Positions 25,769-33,847 of a stretch of DNA of 64,000 nucleotides are shown here, one piece after another (position 1 is the first letter of the stretch; every line of letters starts with the position of its first letter). The notes under the pieces are model-generated. The model did no database searches, was not told the DNA's origin, and saw only the letters and a list, made by a program, of their open reading frames with translations. The DNA is from Mesorhizobium hawassense (GTDB lineage: Bacteria; Pseudomonadota; Alphaproteobacteria; Rhizobiales; Rhizobiaceae). The stretch spans positions 1 through 64,000 of the forward strand of contig NZ_QMBP01000004.1 in assembly GCF_003289945.1 (NCBI RefSeq), given 5' to 3'. The position numbers and the translations under genes were made by a program.

Positions 25769-27220
25769 TCAGACCCCGGTGGCCGGAATGCCGGTGCGCT
25801 CCACCTTGCGCGGCGCGGAGATCTCCTTCCAGGTCGACAGCGCCCGGTTGACCGCGGCGTTCGGCTCACGCGCGACGAACTCGCCATGGCCAACCTTGGC
25901 CTTCACCTCCGCTTCCTCGATCGAGCGCTCGCCGCGCGAGAAGACGAAGCGCGGCAGGCCGGTCACCTCGACGCCCTCGAAGACGTTGTAGTCGATCACC
26001 GACTGCTGCTTCTTGGCCGAGATGGTCTTCTTGCGCTTCGGATCCCAGACGACGATGTCGGCGTCGGCGCCTTCGACGATCGCTCCCTTCTTCGGGTACA
26101 TGTTGAGGATCTTGGCGATGTTGGTCGAGGTCACGGCGACGAACTCGTTCATCGTCAGCCGGCCGGTGTTGACGCCTCTCGTCCACAGCACCGGCAAGCG
26201 ATCCTCGAGCCCGCCGGTGCCGTTCGGGATCTTGGTGAAGTCGCCGACACCGTTGCGCTTCTGCTTGGTGGTGAAGGAGCAGTGGTCGGTCGCCACGACC
26301 TGCAGCGAGCCGGCCTGCAGGCCCGCCCACAGCGAATCCTGGTGCCACTTGCTGCGGAAGGGCGGGCTCATCACGCGGCGCGCGGCGTGGTCCCAGTCCT
26401 TGTTGAAATATTCCGTCTCGTCGAGCGTGAGGTGCTGGATCAACGGCTCGCCGAACACCCGCATGCCCTTCTGGCGGGCGCGGCGGATCGCTTCATGGCT
26501 CTGCTCGCAGGAGACATGCACGACATAAAGCGGCACGCCGGCCATGTCGGCGATCATGATGGCGCGGTTGGTCGCCTCGCCTTCGACTTCCGGCGGACGC
26601 GAATAGGCATGGCCTTCGGGGCCATTGTTGCCGGCGGCGCGCAGTTTTTGCGAAAGTGCCGCGACGACGTCGCCATTCTCGGCATGGACCAGCGGCAACG
26701 CGCCGAGATCGGCGCAGCGCTGGAACGACGAATACATCTCGTCGTCGTCGACCATCAGCGCGCCCTTATAGGCCATGAAATGCTTGAACGAGGTGATGCC
26801 CCGGTCGACGACCGTCGCCATCTCGTCGAACACCTGCTTGCCCCACCAGGTGATCGCCATGTGGAAGGAATAGTCGCAGGCCGCCTTCGAGGTCTTGTTG
26901 TCCCACATCTGCAGCGCTTCCAGCAGCGACTGCTGCGGCGCCGGCAGGCAGAAATCGACCACCATCGTCGTGCCGCCGGAAAGGGCGGCGCGCGTGCCGG
27001 ATTCGAAATCGTCCGCCGAATAGGTGCCCATGAAAGGCATTTCGAGATGCGTGTGCGGATCGATGCCGCCCGGCATGACATAGCAGCCCGTGGCGTCGAA
27101 CTCGTGGTCGCCATGCAGGTTCGAGCCGATGGCGACGATCTTGCCGTGCTGCATCAGCACGTCGGCCTTCCACGTGCGGTCGGCGGTGACGACGGTGCCG
27201 TTCCGGATGACTTTGGTCAT
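25769..27220 (-). CDS. hydA: Dihydropyrimidinase
   Basis: The enzyme opens the dihydrouracil or dihydrothymine ring to N-carbamoyl-beta-amino acids, the second step of reductive pyrimidine breakdown. The 483-residue amidohydrolase has the metal-binding HTH in GGIDPHTHLEMPF (H56, H58), the lysine expected to be carbamylated (K152 in HFMAYKGAL), a later VHVSCEQS histidine, and the catalytic region ATDHCSFTTKQK. Hydantoinase activity is a common side reaction. It lies in a minus-strand cluster after the N-carbamoyl hydrolase and a small membrane gene, with a 109-base gap before it. Confidence 0.93.
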   Translation of the reverse strand: MTKVIRNGTVVTADRTWKADVLMQHGKIVAIGSNLHGDHEFDATGCYVMPGGIDPHTHLEMPFMGTYSADDFESGTRAALSGGTTMVVDFCLPAPQQSLLEALQMWDNKTSKAACDYSFHMAITWWGKQVFDEMATVVDRGITSFKHFMAYKGALMVDDDEMYSSFQRCADLGALPLVHAENGDVVAALSQKLRAAGNNGPEGHAYSRPPEVEGEATNRAIMIADMAGVPLYVVHVSCEQSHEAIRRARQKGMRVFGEPLIQHLTLDETEYFNKDWDHAARRVMSPPFRSKWHQDSLWAGLQAGSLQVVATDHCSFTTKQKRNGVGDFTKIPNGTGGLEDRLPVLWTRGVNTGRLTMNEFVAVTSTNIAKILNMYPKKGAIVEGADADIVVWDPKRKKTISAKKQQSVIDYNVFEGVEVTGLPRFVFSRGERSIEEAEVKAKVGHGEFVAREPNAAVNRALSTWKEISAPRKVERTGIPATGV

Positions 27221-27329
27221 TTTTCTTGTTCCCTTATGCCGTCGCGCTTCTTGTGAGCGCGCTTGTAGCCAAATTTTTCGATTTGCTGCTCGATGGCAGC
27301 AGCCTCACCATCAGTTCATTCCACGTTCT

Positions 27330-27704
27330 TCAACCCACGATATTTCGAGACTTACGAAAGAAGGCAAGCTGCAGGAGAGAAAACAAAATTATCGATATCA
27401 AAAAGAAATACAGAATAAAAAGCGGCATGGACGGATACGAAAATTCAAAATCTTGGTACAATATGTTCCAGTACACCAAATAAATGACCATACTCAGCAC
27501 GGCGTTGGCAACAGCCGCGTAGACAAAATTAAATCTTCGAACGATATAGGCAAAGATGACACATCCTGGCACGCAATAGGGCGTCAACAGGATTAGTCCG
27601 GCAGTTTGCATACCAACGGCGTGCGGGCCAACGATTGAGCCCACAAAAAAGGACAGGATCAACAACAACGCCATCGTGGGTGCGATGATCCGGCTATTGG
27701 TCAT
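27330..27704 (-). CDS. AT-rich four-helix membrane protein of unknown function
   Basis: I do not recognise this 124-residue protein. It has four predicted membrane helices: about 10-30, 35-55, 60-82 and 93-115. The last helix runs into a basic end (FFRKSRNIVG). Its DNA is markedly richer in A and T than the genes on either side, especially at the 3' end, and its codons differ accordingly. The ATG overlaps the stop of the amidohydrolase gene (ATGA), so it is translated with the pyrimidine enzymes. It may be a transferred gene recruited to the operon, perhaps for transport or as an accessory to membrane proteins. The frame is intact. Confidence 0.65.
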   Translation of the reverse strand: MTNSRIIAPTMALLLILSFFVGSIVGPHAVGMQTAGLILLTPYCVPGCVIFAYIVRRFNFVYAAVANAVLSMVIYLVYWNILYQDFEFSYPSMPLFILYFFLISIILFSLLQLAFFRKSRNIVG

Positions 27705-28951
27705 TCGACGATTCCCGCCGTTTCGACCACCGCGTGGAACAAGACGTCAGCGCCCGCCCCTGCCCATTCCCTGGTGATTTCCTCGGCCTCGTTGTGGCTG
27801 AGCCCGTCGACGCAGGGGCACATCACCATGGCGGTCGGGGCGACGCGGTTGATCCAGCAGGCGTCATGGCCGGCGCCGGAGACGATGTTGCGGTGGGAAT
27901 AACCCAGGCGGTCAGCCGCATCCCGCACAGCCTTGACGCAGTTCTTGTCGAAGGTGACCGGATCGAAATGGCCTACCTGCTCGATCTCGTATTTGATGTC
28001 GAGCGCGTCGCAGATCGTGTCGATGCCTTCGCGGATGCGGCCATCCATGGCGTCGAGCACTTCCTTTTCCGGCGAGCGGATGTCGATGGTGAAGACCGTG
28101 CGCCCGGCGATGATGTTGCGCGAGTTCGGATAGGCCTGCATATGGCCGACGGCGCCGACGGCGTCGGGCTGGTAGTCCATGGCGATCTCATGCACCAGCT
28201 CGATCACCCGCGCCATGCCGAGCCCGGCATTGCGGCGCTTCGGCATCGGCGTCGAACCGGTATGCGCCTCCTTGCCGGTCAGCGTCACCTGCAGCCATTT
28301 CAGGCCCTGTCCGTGGGTGACGACGCCGATGTCGATACCCTCGTCCTCCAGGATCGGCCCCTGCTCGATATGCAGCTCGAAGAACGCATGGATCTTGCGA
28401 TCGCCGACCTTCTCGGTGCCCTTCCAGCCGATGCGCTCCAACTCCTCTCCGAACTTTTTACCGTCCTTGTCGACGTGCTGGTAGACATCAGCCTGGTCGA
28501 GCACGCCGGCGAACACACCGGACGCCATCATCGCCGGGGCGAAACGCGCGCCCTCTTCGTTGGTCCAGTTGGTGACAACGATCGGGTGCCTGGTCTTGAT
28601 GCCGAGATCGTTGAGCGAGCGCACGACCTCGAGGCCGCCAAGCACGCCGAGCACGCCGTCATACTTGCCGCCGGTCGGCTGCGTGTCGAGATGGCTGCCG
28701 ACATAGACGGGCGGCAGGCTGGGATCGGTGCCTTCGCGGCGGGCAAACATCGTGCCCATCTCGTCGAGGCCCATTTCGAGCCCCGCCGCCTCGCACCAGC
28801 GCTTGAACAGATGGCGGCCTTCGCCATCCTCGTCCGTCACGGTCTGGCGATTGTTGCCGCCGGCAATACCGGGGCCGATCTTCGCCATCTCCATGATGGA
28901 ATCCCACAAGCGGTCTGAATTGATTCGCAGATTCTCGCCGGGTGCGGCCAT
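27701..28951 (-). CDS. M20-family N-carbamoyl-beta-alanine amidohydrolase (beta-ureidopropionase-like)
   Basis: The 416-residue zinc hydrolase has the M20 metal ligands: GSHLDTQPTGGKYDG, the Glu pair in TNEEGARF, HIEQGP, and the late SGAGHDACWI and CVDGLSHNE segments. In this setting it should release beta-alanine, CO2 and ammonia from N-carbamoyl-beta-alanine, the third step of reductive pyrimidine catabolism. Close relatives hydrolyse N-carbamoyl-L-amino acids or allantoate, so specificity rests on the neighbours. It is the first gene of the minus-strand cluster, with two RutR-like palindromes immediately upstream. Confidence 0.88.
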   Translation of the reverse strand: MAAPGENLRINSDRLWDSIMEMAKIGPGIAGGNNRQTVTDEDGEGRHLFKRWCEAAGLEMGLDEMGTMFARREGTDPSLPPVYVGSHLDTQPTGGKYDGVLGVLGGLEVVRSLNDLGIKTRHPIVVTNWTNEEGARFAPAMMASGVFAGVLDQADVYQHVDKDGKKFGEELERIGWKGTEKVGDRKIHAFFELHIEQGPILEDEGIDIGVVTHGQGLKWLQVTLTGKEAHTGSTPMPKRRNAGLGMARVIELVHEIAMDYQPDAVGAVGHMQAYPNSRNIIAGRTVFTIDIRSPEKEVLDAMDGRIREGIDTICDALDIKYEIEQVGHFDPVTFDKNCVKAVRDAADRLGYSHRNIVSGAGHDACWINRVAPTAMVMCPCVDGLSHNEAEEITREWAGAGADVLFHAVVETAGIVE

Positions 28952-29004
28952 TTTCGGTTCCCATTCACACCAGAGGTCTTGTCGCCTCTTGAGTGGTTTG
29001 CATC

Positions 29005-29020
29005 CTGACCGTATGGTCAG
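29005..29020. promoter_or_regulatory. RutR-like operator 1 (TGACC-N4-GGTCA)
   Basis: CTGACCGTATGGTCAG is a dyad of TGACC and GGTCA around a 4-base centre. It is close to the published E. coli RutR consensus TTGACCAnnTGGTCAA. It lies between the amidohydrolase gene and a divergent RutR-family gene, 33 bp (about three helical turns) from operator 2. Confidence 0.65.
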
Positions 29021-29038
29021 CTTTCAGACTACACAACC

Positions 29039-29052
29039 TGACCAAGCGGTCA
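29039..29052. promoter_or_regulatory. RutR-like operator 2 (TGACC-N4-GGTCA)
   Basis: TGACCAAGCGGTCA repeats the same dyad with the same 4-base spacing, 20 bases ahead of the divergent regulator's start codon. Having two spaced copies suggests cooperative binding or control in both directions. Confidence 0.65.
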
Positions 29053-29072
29053 ACTAGAATCTTGGAGAACAC

Positions 29073-29711
29073 ATGAGCGAAACCACCCGTCCCATGCGTC
29101 GACAGGATATAAGGCGGGAGAATGAAAAAGCCATTCTGCTCGCCGCCGAAAAGGTGTTCGCGGAGGCAGGGTTCGGCGGCGCCACGATGCAGCTGATTGC
29201 CGACCTGGCGGGACTGCCGAAGGCAAATCTCCACTATTATTTCGCCACCAAGGAAGAACTCTACCGGTCCGTCGTCCAGAACATTTTCGAAATCTGGCTG
29301 CAGGCGGCCAATTGCTTCGACGCGGCGCGCGGCCCGGTGGACGGCATCAGCTCCTATATCGACGCCAAGATGGAGATATCGCGCCGCCATCCGGACGGCT
29401 CGAAAGTCTGGGCCTCGGAAGTGATGCACGGCGCGCCGGTGCTTCAGGACTATATGGAATCGACTTTGCGCGAATGGACCGACGGCCGCGTCGAGATCAT
29501 CAGGCGCTGGATCGAGGAAGGCAAGATGGATCCGGTGGACCCGCGCCATCTGCTCTACATGCTCTGGGCCACGACCCAGCACTACGCCGATTTCGGCCAC
29601 CAGATCGAGACGCTGAACGGCGGCAAGTCGCTCTCCGACCGGCAATGGCGGGAGGCCAAGGAAAACATCAAGCGGGTGATCCTGACGGGCATCGGCGCAC
29701 AGCCTGCCTGA
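29073..29711 (+). CDS. RutR-family TetR regulator beside the pyrimidine hydrolase genes
   Basis: The 212-residue protein shares the RutR layout. A helix-turn-helix (ATMQLIADLAGLPKANLHYYF) is followed by a C-terminal domain with WLQAANCFDAA, HGAPVLQDYM and MLWATTQHYADFGHQIETL, which match RutR's ligand pocket region in order. It is a paralogue of the second RutR-like protein encoded at 31369-32010. Two palindromic operators lie directly upstream, so it likely controls itself and the divergent amidohydrolase. The effector may be uracil, thymine or a breakdown product such as dihydrouracil; which one cannot be told. Confidence 0.85.
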   Translation: MSETTRPMRRQDIRRENEKAILLAAEKVFAEAGFGGATMQLIADLAGLPKANLHYYFATKEELYRSVVQNIFEIWLQAANCFDAARGPVDGISSYIDAKMEISRRHPDGSKVWASEVMHGAPVLQDYMESTLREWTDGRVEIIRRWIEEGKMDPVDPRHLLYMLWATTQHYADFGHQIETLNGGKSLSDRQWREAKENIKRVILTGIGAQPA

Positions 29712-29725
29712 TTGGGACCATTCTT

Positions 29726-29751
29726 GAGGTCGGCGCATGTCCGCCGACCTC
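29726..29751. terminator. Hairpin between converging regulator and aminotransferase genes
   Basis: GAGGTCGGCG pairs perfectly with CGCCGACCTC across a 6-base loop, but no T run follows on either strand. It may act as a weak terminator or only as a transcript-end stabiliser. Confidence 0.4.
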
Positions 29752-29813
29752 GCCGCCCAGCCGCTTCACGGACACCCTCCCCTCGACGGAGAGGGATATC
29801 CGTGACCCGCTAG

Positions 29814-31142
29814 TCAGTCGATCGACCTCAGAACATCGCGAACATGGTCGATCAGTTCGTTGATCTGGCCCTTGGTGATGATCAGCGGCGGCGACAGCGC
29901 GATGATGTCGCCGGTGGTGCGGATCAGCGCGCCGCGCTCGAAGGCCTTGACGAAGGCCGAGAACGCCCGCTTGGTCGGGCTGCCGGCGATCGGCGCCAGC
30001 TCGATCGCGCCGATCAGGCCGATGTTGCGGATGTCGATGACGTGCGGCTCGCCCTTCAGCGAATGCAGCGCGTCTTCCCAGTAAGGCGCCAGCTCCTCGC
30101 CACGCGTCAGCAGGCCTTCTTCCTTGTAGGTGTCGAGCGTGCCGAGCGCCGCGGCGCAGGCGATCGGATTGCCCGAATAGGTGTAGCCGTGGAAGAACTC
30201 GATCATGTGCTCGGGGCCGGTCATGAAGGCGTCGTGGATCTCCTTCTTGACGAACACCGCGCCCATCGGGATGACGCCGTTGGACACGCCCTTGGCGGTG
30301 GTCATGATATCCGGCGTGACGCCGAAATAGTCGGCCGCGAACGGCGCGCCGAGGCGGCCGAAGCCGGTGATCACTTCATCGAAAATCAACAATATGCCGT
30401 GCTTCGTGCAGATTTCCCGAAGCTTCTGCAGATAGCCCTTCGGCGGCAGGATGACGCCGGTGGAGCCGGCGACCGGCTCGACGATGACGGCGGCGATGGT
30501 CGAGGCGTCATGCAGGGTAACGAGGCGCTCGAGCTCGTTGGCGAGCTCCGCGCCATGCTCCGGCACGCCCTTCGAGAAGGCGTTCTTCTCCGGCAGATGC
30601 GTGTGCGGCAGATGGTCGACGCCGCCGAGCAGCGTGCCGAACATCTTGCGGTTGGTGACGATGCCGCCAACCGAGATGCCGCCGAAATTGACGCCGTGAT
30701 AGCCGCGCTCGCGGCCGATAAGGCGCGTGCGCGCGCCCTCGCCCCTGGCGCGGTGATAGGCGATCGCCATCTTCAGCGCCGTGTCGACCGATTCCGAACC
30801 CGAATTGGTGAAGAAGACGTGGTCCATGCCCTTCGGCGCGATGTCGACCAGGCGGTTCGCCAGCTCGAACACGATCGGGTGGCCCATCTGGAAGGCCGGC
30901 GCGTAGTCGAGCTCGGCGGCCTGATGCTGGATCGCCTCGGTGATCTTCGGCCGGCAGTGACCGGCGTTGACGCACCAGAGGCCGGCGGTCCCGTCGAGCA
31001 CCTTGCGACCGTCGCTGGTGGTATAATGCATGTCCTTGGCGGACACGAACATGCGTGGCGCCTGCTTGAACTGCCGGTTTGCCGTGAACGGCATCCAGAA
31101 TGCGCTGAGATCGTTCGGCGTGACTTTCAGCCGGTTGGACAT
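29814..31142 (-). CDS. Beta-alanine (omega-amino acid):pyruvate aminotransferase
   Basis: This class III aminotransferase converts beta-alanine with pyruvate to malonate semialdehyde and alanine, finishing the pyrimidine pathway. The 442-residue protein begins SNRLKVTPNDLSAFWMPFT, typical of omega-amino acid:pyruvate transaminases. It has the PLP region FTNSGSESVDTALKMA, the aspartate in LIFDEVITGFGRLG, and the PLP lysine in TTAKGVSNGVIPMG. ATG 31142 is preceded by AGGGGA; a TTG two codons earlier is less likely. A RutR-like site lies 79 bases upstream. Amine donors such as taurine or GABA are possible, but context favours beta-alanine. Confidence 0.9.
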   Translation of the reverse strand: MSNRLKVTPNDLSAFWMPFTANRQFKQAPRMFVSAKDMHYTTSDGRKVLDGTAGLWCVNAGHCRPKITEAIQHQAAELDYAPAFQMGHPIVFELANRLVDIAPKGMDHVFFTNSGSESVDTALKMAIAYHRARGEGARTRLIGRERGYHGVNFGGISVGGIVTNRKMFGTLLGGVDHLPHTHLPEKNAFSKGVPEHGAELANELERLVTLHDASTIAAVIVEPVAGSTGVILPPKGYLQKLREICTKHGILLIFDEVITGFGRLGAPFAADYFGVTPDIMTTAKGVSNGVIPMGAVFVKKEIHDAFMTGPEHMIEFFHGYTYSGNPIACAAALGTLDTYKEEGLLTRGEELAPYWEDALHSLKGEPHVIDIRNIGLIGAIELAPIAGSPTKRAFSAFVKAFERGALIRTTGDIIALSPPLIITKGQINELIDHVRDVLRSID

Positions 31143-31220
31143 GACCAAGACTTCCCCTTGTAACCTGTTTCGGTGCGGCCAACGCTTGGTCTTCGCTGCG
31201 TTTTCGTGCTACGCAAAATT

Positions 31221-31236
31221 TTGACCGGTTGGACAA
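31221..31236. promoter_or_regulatory. RutR-like operator 3 upstream of the aminotransferase
   Basis: TTGACCGGTTGGACAA matches TTGACC-N4-GGTCAA with one mismatch. It sits in the divergent gap between the aminotransferase and rutR genes. Confidence 0.5.
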
Positions 31237-31319
31237 ACGTTAGCACCGCCTGTCGGCGGTCAGGGGATTACTAGCGGAAATGCCGCATAAAAAGCGCGCT
31301 CCACAGCCTGACGAAAAAC

Positions 31320-31341
31320 TGGTCCAGAGAATTGGTCCAGA
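31320..31341. promoter_or_regulatory. Direct repeat TGGTCCAGA x2 upstream of rutR
   Basis: TGGTCCAGA occurs at 31320-31328 and again at 31333-31341, a 13-bp offset, just ahead of the rutR start. GGTCC is close to the GGTCA half-site, so the pair might be an autoregulatory site, but it is a direct rather than inverted arrangement. Confidence 0.35.
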
Positions 31342-31368
31342 CAGACCGTGCGAAGACGGCCGGCAAGG

Positions 31369-32010
31369 ATGACCACCGCGATGGAAGGCTCAGCTCCCCG
31401 CCGCACCCGCATCCAGCAGGAAAAGCGCGAGCTCATCCTGGAAGCCGCGCTCGAAGTCTTCTCCGCCAACGGCTTTCGCGGCTCGACCATCGACCAGATC
31501 GCCGAAGCGGCCGGCATGTCGAAGCCCAACCTTCTCTATTACTTCCGCCGCAAGGAAGACATTCATGAGACGTTGATGCAGCGCCTGCTCGACACCTGGC
31601 TGGCGCCGCTGCGCGAGCTGGACGATATTGGCGATCCTCTGACCGAGCTTAGAAGCTATATCCGCAGAAAGCTCGAAATGGCGCGCGATTTCCCGCGCGA
31701 AAGCCGGCTGTTCGCCAACGAGATCCTGCAGGGCGCGCCACGCATCAAGCCGCTGCTGGAGGGCGAGCTCAAGTCGCTGGTCGACGAGAAGGCCGCCGTC
31801 ATCAAGAGCTGGATGCGCGCCGGCAAGATCGCCCGCACAGATCCCTGGCATCTGATCTTCTCGATCTGGGCGACGACGCAGCATTACGCCGATTTCGACG
31901 TCCAGGTGCGCGCCGTGCTCGGCGCCGACCGCGGCGGCGACGGCCGCTTCGAGGACGCGGCGCGTTTTCTGGAGCAGTTGTTCCTGGATGGGTTGAAGCC
32001 GAAGGGCTGA
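31369..32010 (+). CDS. rutR: RutR, pyrimidine-sensing TetR-family regulator
   Basis: The 213-residue length matches E. coli RutR (212). From memory the sequence follows that protein closely: FSANGFRGSTIDQIAEAAGMSKPNLLYYFRRKEDI for the DNA-binding half, then WLAPLREL, LFANEILQGAP and WATTQHYADFDVQVRAVLGA in the ligand half. RutR is released from DNA by uracil and thymine. In-frame starts are GTG 31348, ATG 31369 and ATG 31381; none has a perfect ribosome site, and I chose the middle one by length. It diverges from the aminotransferase gene with operator-like sequences between them. Confidence 0.85.
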   Translation: MTTAMEGSAPRRTRIQQEKRELILEAALEVFSANGFRGSTIDQIAEAAGMSKPNLLYYFRRKEDIHETLMQRLLDTWLAPLRELDDIGDPLTELRSYIRRKLEMARDFPRESRLFANEILQGAPRIKPLLEGELKSLVDEKAAVIKSWMRAGKIARTDPWHLIFSIWATTQHYADFDVQVRAVLGADRGGDGRFEDAARFLEQLFLDGLKPKG

Positions 32011-32025
32011 CCCTGCCCTGACCGC

Positions 32026-32898
32026 TCAGGCGCTGCGCCGCTCGGTTGGAAGGTCGTCGAGCAGCTTGCGCAATTTCGCGACCGAGTTCTGCTCGGCGAG
32101 CGGTGTGTAGACGATCAATCTCATGTCCGAGCCGTCGTCGATCGACAGGCTCATATGCTCGAACGTCATTCCGCCTGCGATTGGATGGCGCAGATGCTTC
32201 AGGCCGGACAGCCGGTGCACGACGTCGCGCTGCGGCCACCATTCGCGGAACTCCGGACTCGAGCGCATCATCAGCGCGATCAGCCGCTCGAAGTCCGGAT
32301 CACCGGTATATTTCGCGCTCTCGGCGCGGAACGCGGCAAGGGTTGCGCGTGCCAACTGCTCCCAATCCACCAAAAGGTGCCGCCGGTGCGGATCGGTGAA
32401 CACGCCATGGATGATGTTGCGGGCATCGCCGTCCAACAGGCCGTAATCGCCGAAAATCGCGACGGCCGCGTCATTCCAGGCCAGCACGTCCCAGCGCGGG
32501 CCAACGACATAGGCGGGCTGCAGGACCAGGCTCTGCAGCATGTGCAGCAAGGGTCCCTCGACCTTGCCCGCGACGATGCGCCGCCGCTCTGGCTGCTGGC
32601 GGCCGGCGAGCGTGAACAGATGCCGCTGCTCTGCGCCGTCGAGCCGCAACGCCTGGCAGAGCGCAGACAGCACCTCGACCGAAGGCCGCACATCCCTGCC
32701 CTGTTCCAGCCAAGTGTACCAGGTCGTGCCGACGCCGGCGATCATCGCCACTTCCTCGCGCCTTAAGCCCGGCGTGCGCCGCCGCGCGCCGCACGCGATG
32801 CCCGCGGCATCAGGCGAAAGCCTCTCGCGGCGCGAACGCAGGAAGGCGCCGAGTTCGCGCCGGCGGTGATCTTCGGGGGAATGGCTGACGGCATCCAT
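32026..32898 (-). CDS. XRE-type helix-turn-helix regulator with an MmyB-like ligand domain
   Basis: The 290-residue protein has an N-terminal HTH (about 13-85; RRRTPGLRREEVAMIAGVGTTWYTWLEQGRD) and then the MmyB/LBD region common in actinobacterial and rhizobial regulators, with LVLQPAYVVGPRWDVLAWN and VDWEQLARATLAAFRAESAKY. Ligands of this family are unknown or lipid-like. ATG 32898 was chosen because the longer frame crosses the divergent SDR gene; TATAAT at 32905-32910 on this strand supports a promoter immediately upstream. It likely controls the divergent SDR genes. Confidence 0.87.
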   Translation of the reverse strand: MDAVSHSPEDHRRRELGAFLRSRRERLSPDAAGIACGARRRTPGLRREEVAMIAGVGTTWYTWLEQGRDVRPSVEVLSALCQALRLDGAEQRHLFTLAGRQQPERRRIVAGKVEGPLLHMLQSLVLQPAYVVGPRWDVLAWNDAAVAIFGDYGLLDGDARNIIHGVFTDPHRRHLLVDWEQLARATLAAFRAESAKYTGDPDFERLIALMMRSSPEFREWWPQRDVVHRLSGLKHLRHPIAGGMTFEHMSLSIDDGSDMRLIVYTPLAEQNSVAKLRKLLDDLPTERRSA

Positions 32899-32904
32899 GC
32901 GCCT

Positions 32905-32910
32905 ATTATA
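32905..32910 (-). promoter_or_regulatory. Consensus -10 box for the XRE regulator gene
   Basis: The minus strand carries a perfect TATAAT seven bases before the chosen start codon. It is unusually close, so the transcript would be leaderless or nearly so; no good -35 is seen at 17 bp. Confidence 0.35.
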
Positions 32911-33001
32911 GCAGTACCGATACCAGGATAAAGTTTGAACTGTTTGGGGCGTGCGCCGTGTCCCATCTTGGCGTTCAGAGCAGCGCAAGGAGGCTCTGAA
33001 C

Positions 33002-33847
33002 ATGGAACTCAAGGACAAAACCATTCTCGTCACCGGCTCGACCGACGGCGTCGGCCGCGTGGTCGCGGAAAGGCTCGGCGCCGCCGGCGCCCGCGTGCTG
33101 GTGCATGGTCGCGACGCAAGCCGCGGCAAGACGACGGTCGCTGCCATCGAGGCCAAGGGCGGCAAGGCGGAGTTTCTCGCCGCCGACCTCGCTTCGCTTG
33201 CTGAAGTGCATCGTCTCGCCGAAGCCGTGCGCGCGCGGACCAATCGGCTCGACGTCTTGATCAACAATGCCGGTGTCGGCACCGGCGGCCAGCGCGCCAA
33301 ACGGCAGGTCAGCGCCGATGGCTACGAGCTGCGTTTCGCCGTCAACTATCTCGCCGGCTTCCTGCTGACGTCGGAACTCTTACCGCTGCTCAAGGCAGGC
33401 GCGCCGGCGCGTATCGTCAATGTCGCCTCGGCCGGCCAGCAGGCGATCGATTTCAACGACGTCATGCTGACGCATGGCTAGAGCGGCGTGCGCGCCTACT
33501 GCCAGAGCAAGCTGGCGCAGATCCTGTTCACCATCGATCTGGCGAATCAGCTTGGCGGCACCGGCGTCACAGTGAATGCGTTGCACCCGGCAAGCTATAT
33601 GGACACCACCATGGTGCGGCAGGCCGGCGTCACGCCATGGAGCTCTGTCGAAACCGGCGCCGACGCCATCCTCAACCTGGCGACGTCGCCGGCGCTCGAA
33701 GGGCGCAGCGGCCTTTATTTCGACGGCCAGCGGGAATCGCGCGCCGACGCGCAGGCCTACAACGAAAAGGCCCGTCGCCAATTGCGGGCCTTGAGCCTCG
33801 AACTGACCGGCCATCCATCATCGACATCCAGGGAACAGCATTCATGA
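33002..33847 (+). pseudogene. Short-chain dehydrogenase gene interrupted by an in-frame amber codon
   Basis: ATG 33002 follows AAGGAGG by eight bases and opens a Rossmann SDR (TILVTGSTDGVGRVVAERLG, then VLINNAGVG). At 33479-33481 the frame meets TAG, and the same frame continues without further stops to 33847 with the rest of the SDR, including the catalytic YCQSK. The break falls in the sequence HG-stop-SGVRAYCQSK, where homologues would be expected to have a tyrosine, so a single base change (TAC or TAT to TAG) explains it. The product would lose the active site. A sequencing error, suppression or true gene decay are all possible. Confidence 0.75.

Noticed and set aside
27208..27219. Palindrome TGACTTTGGTCA at the hydA start as another RutR site
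   Set aside because: It lacks the full TGACC/GGTCA arms and coincides with the first codons of the gene.
33479..33481. Programmed readthrough of the SDR amber codon
   Set aside because: No supporting context (no known readthrough signal or SECIS-like element); simple mutation or sequencing error is more likely.
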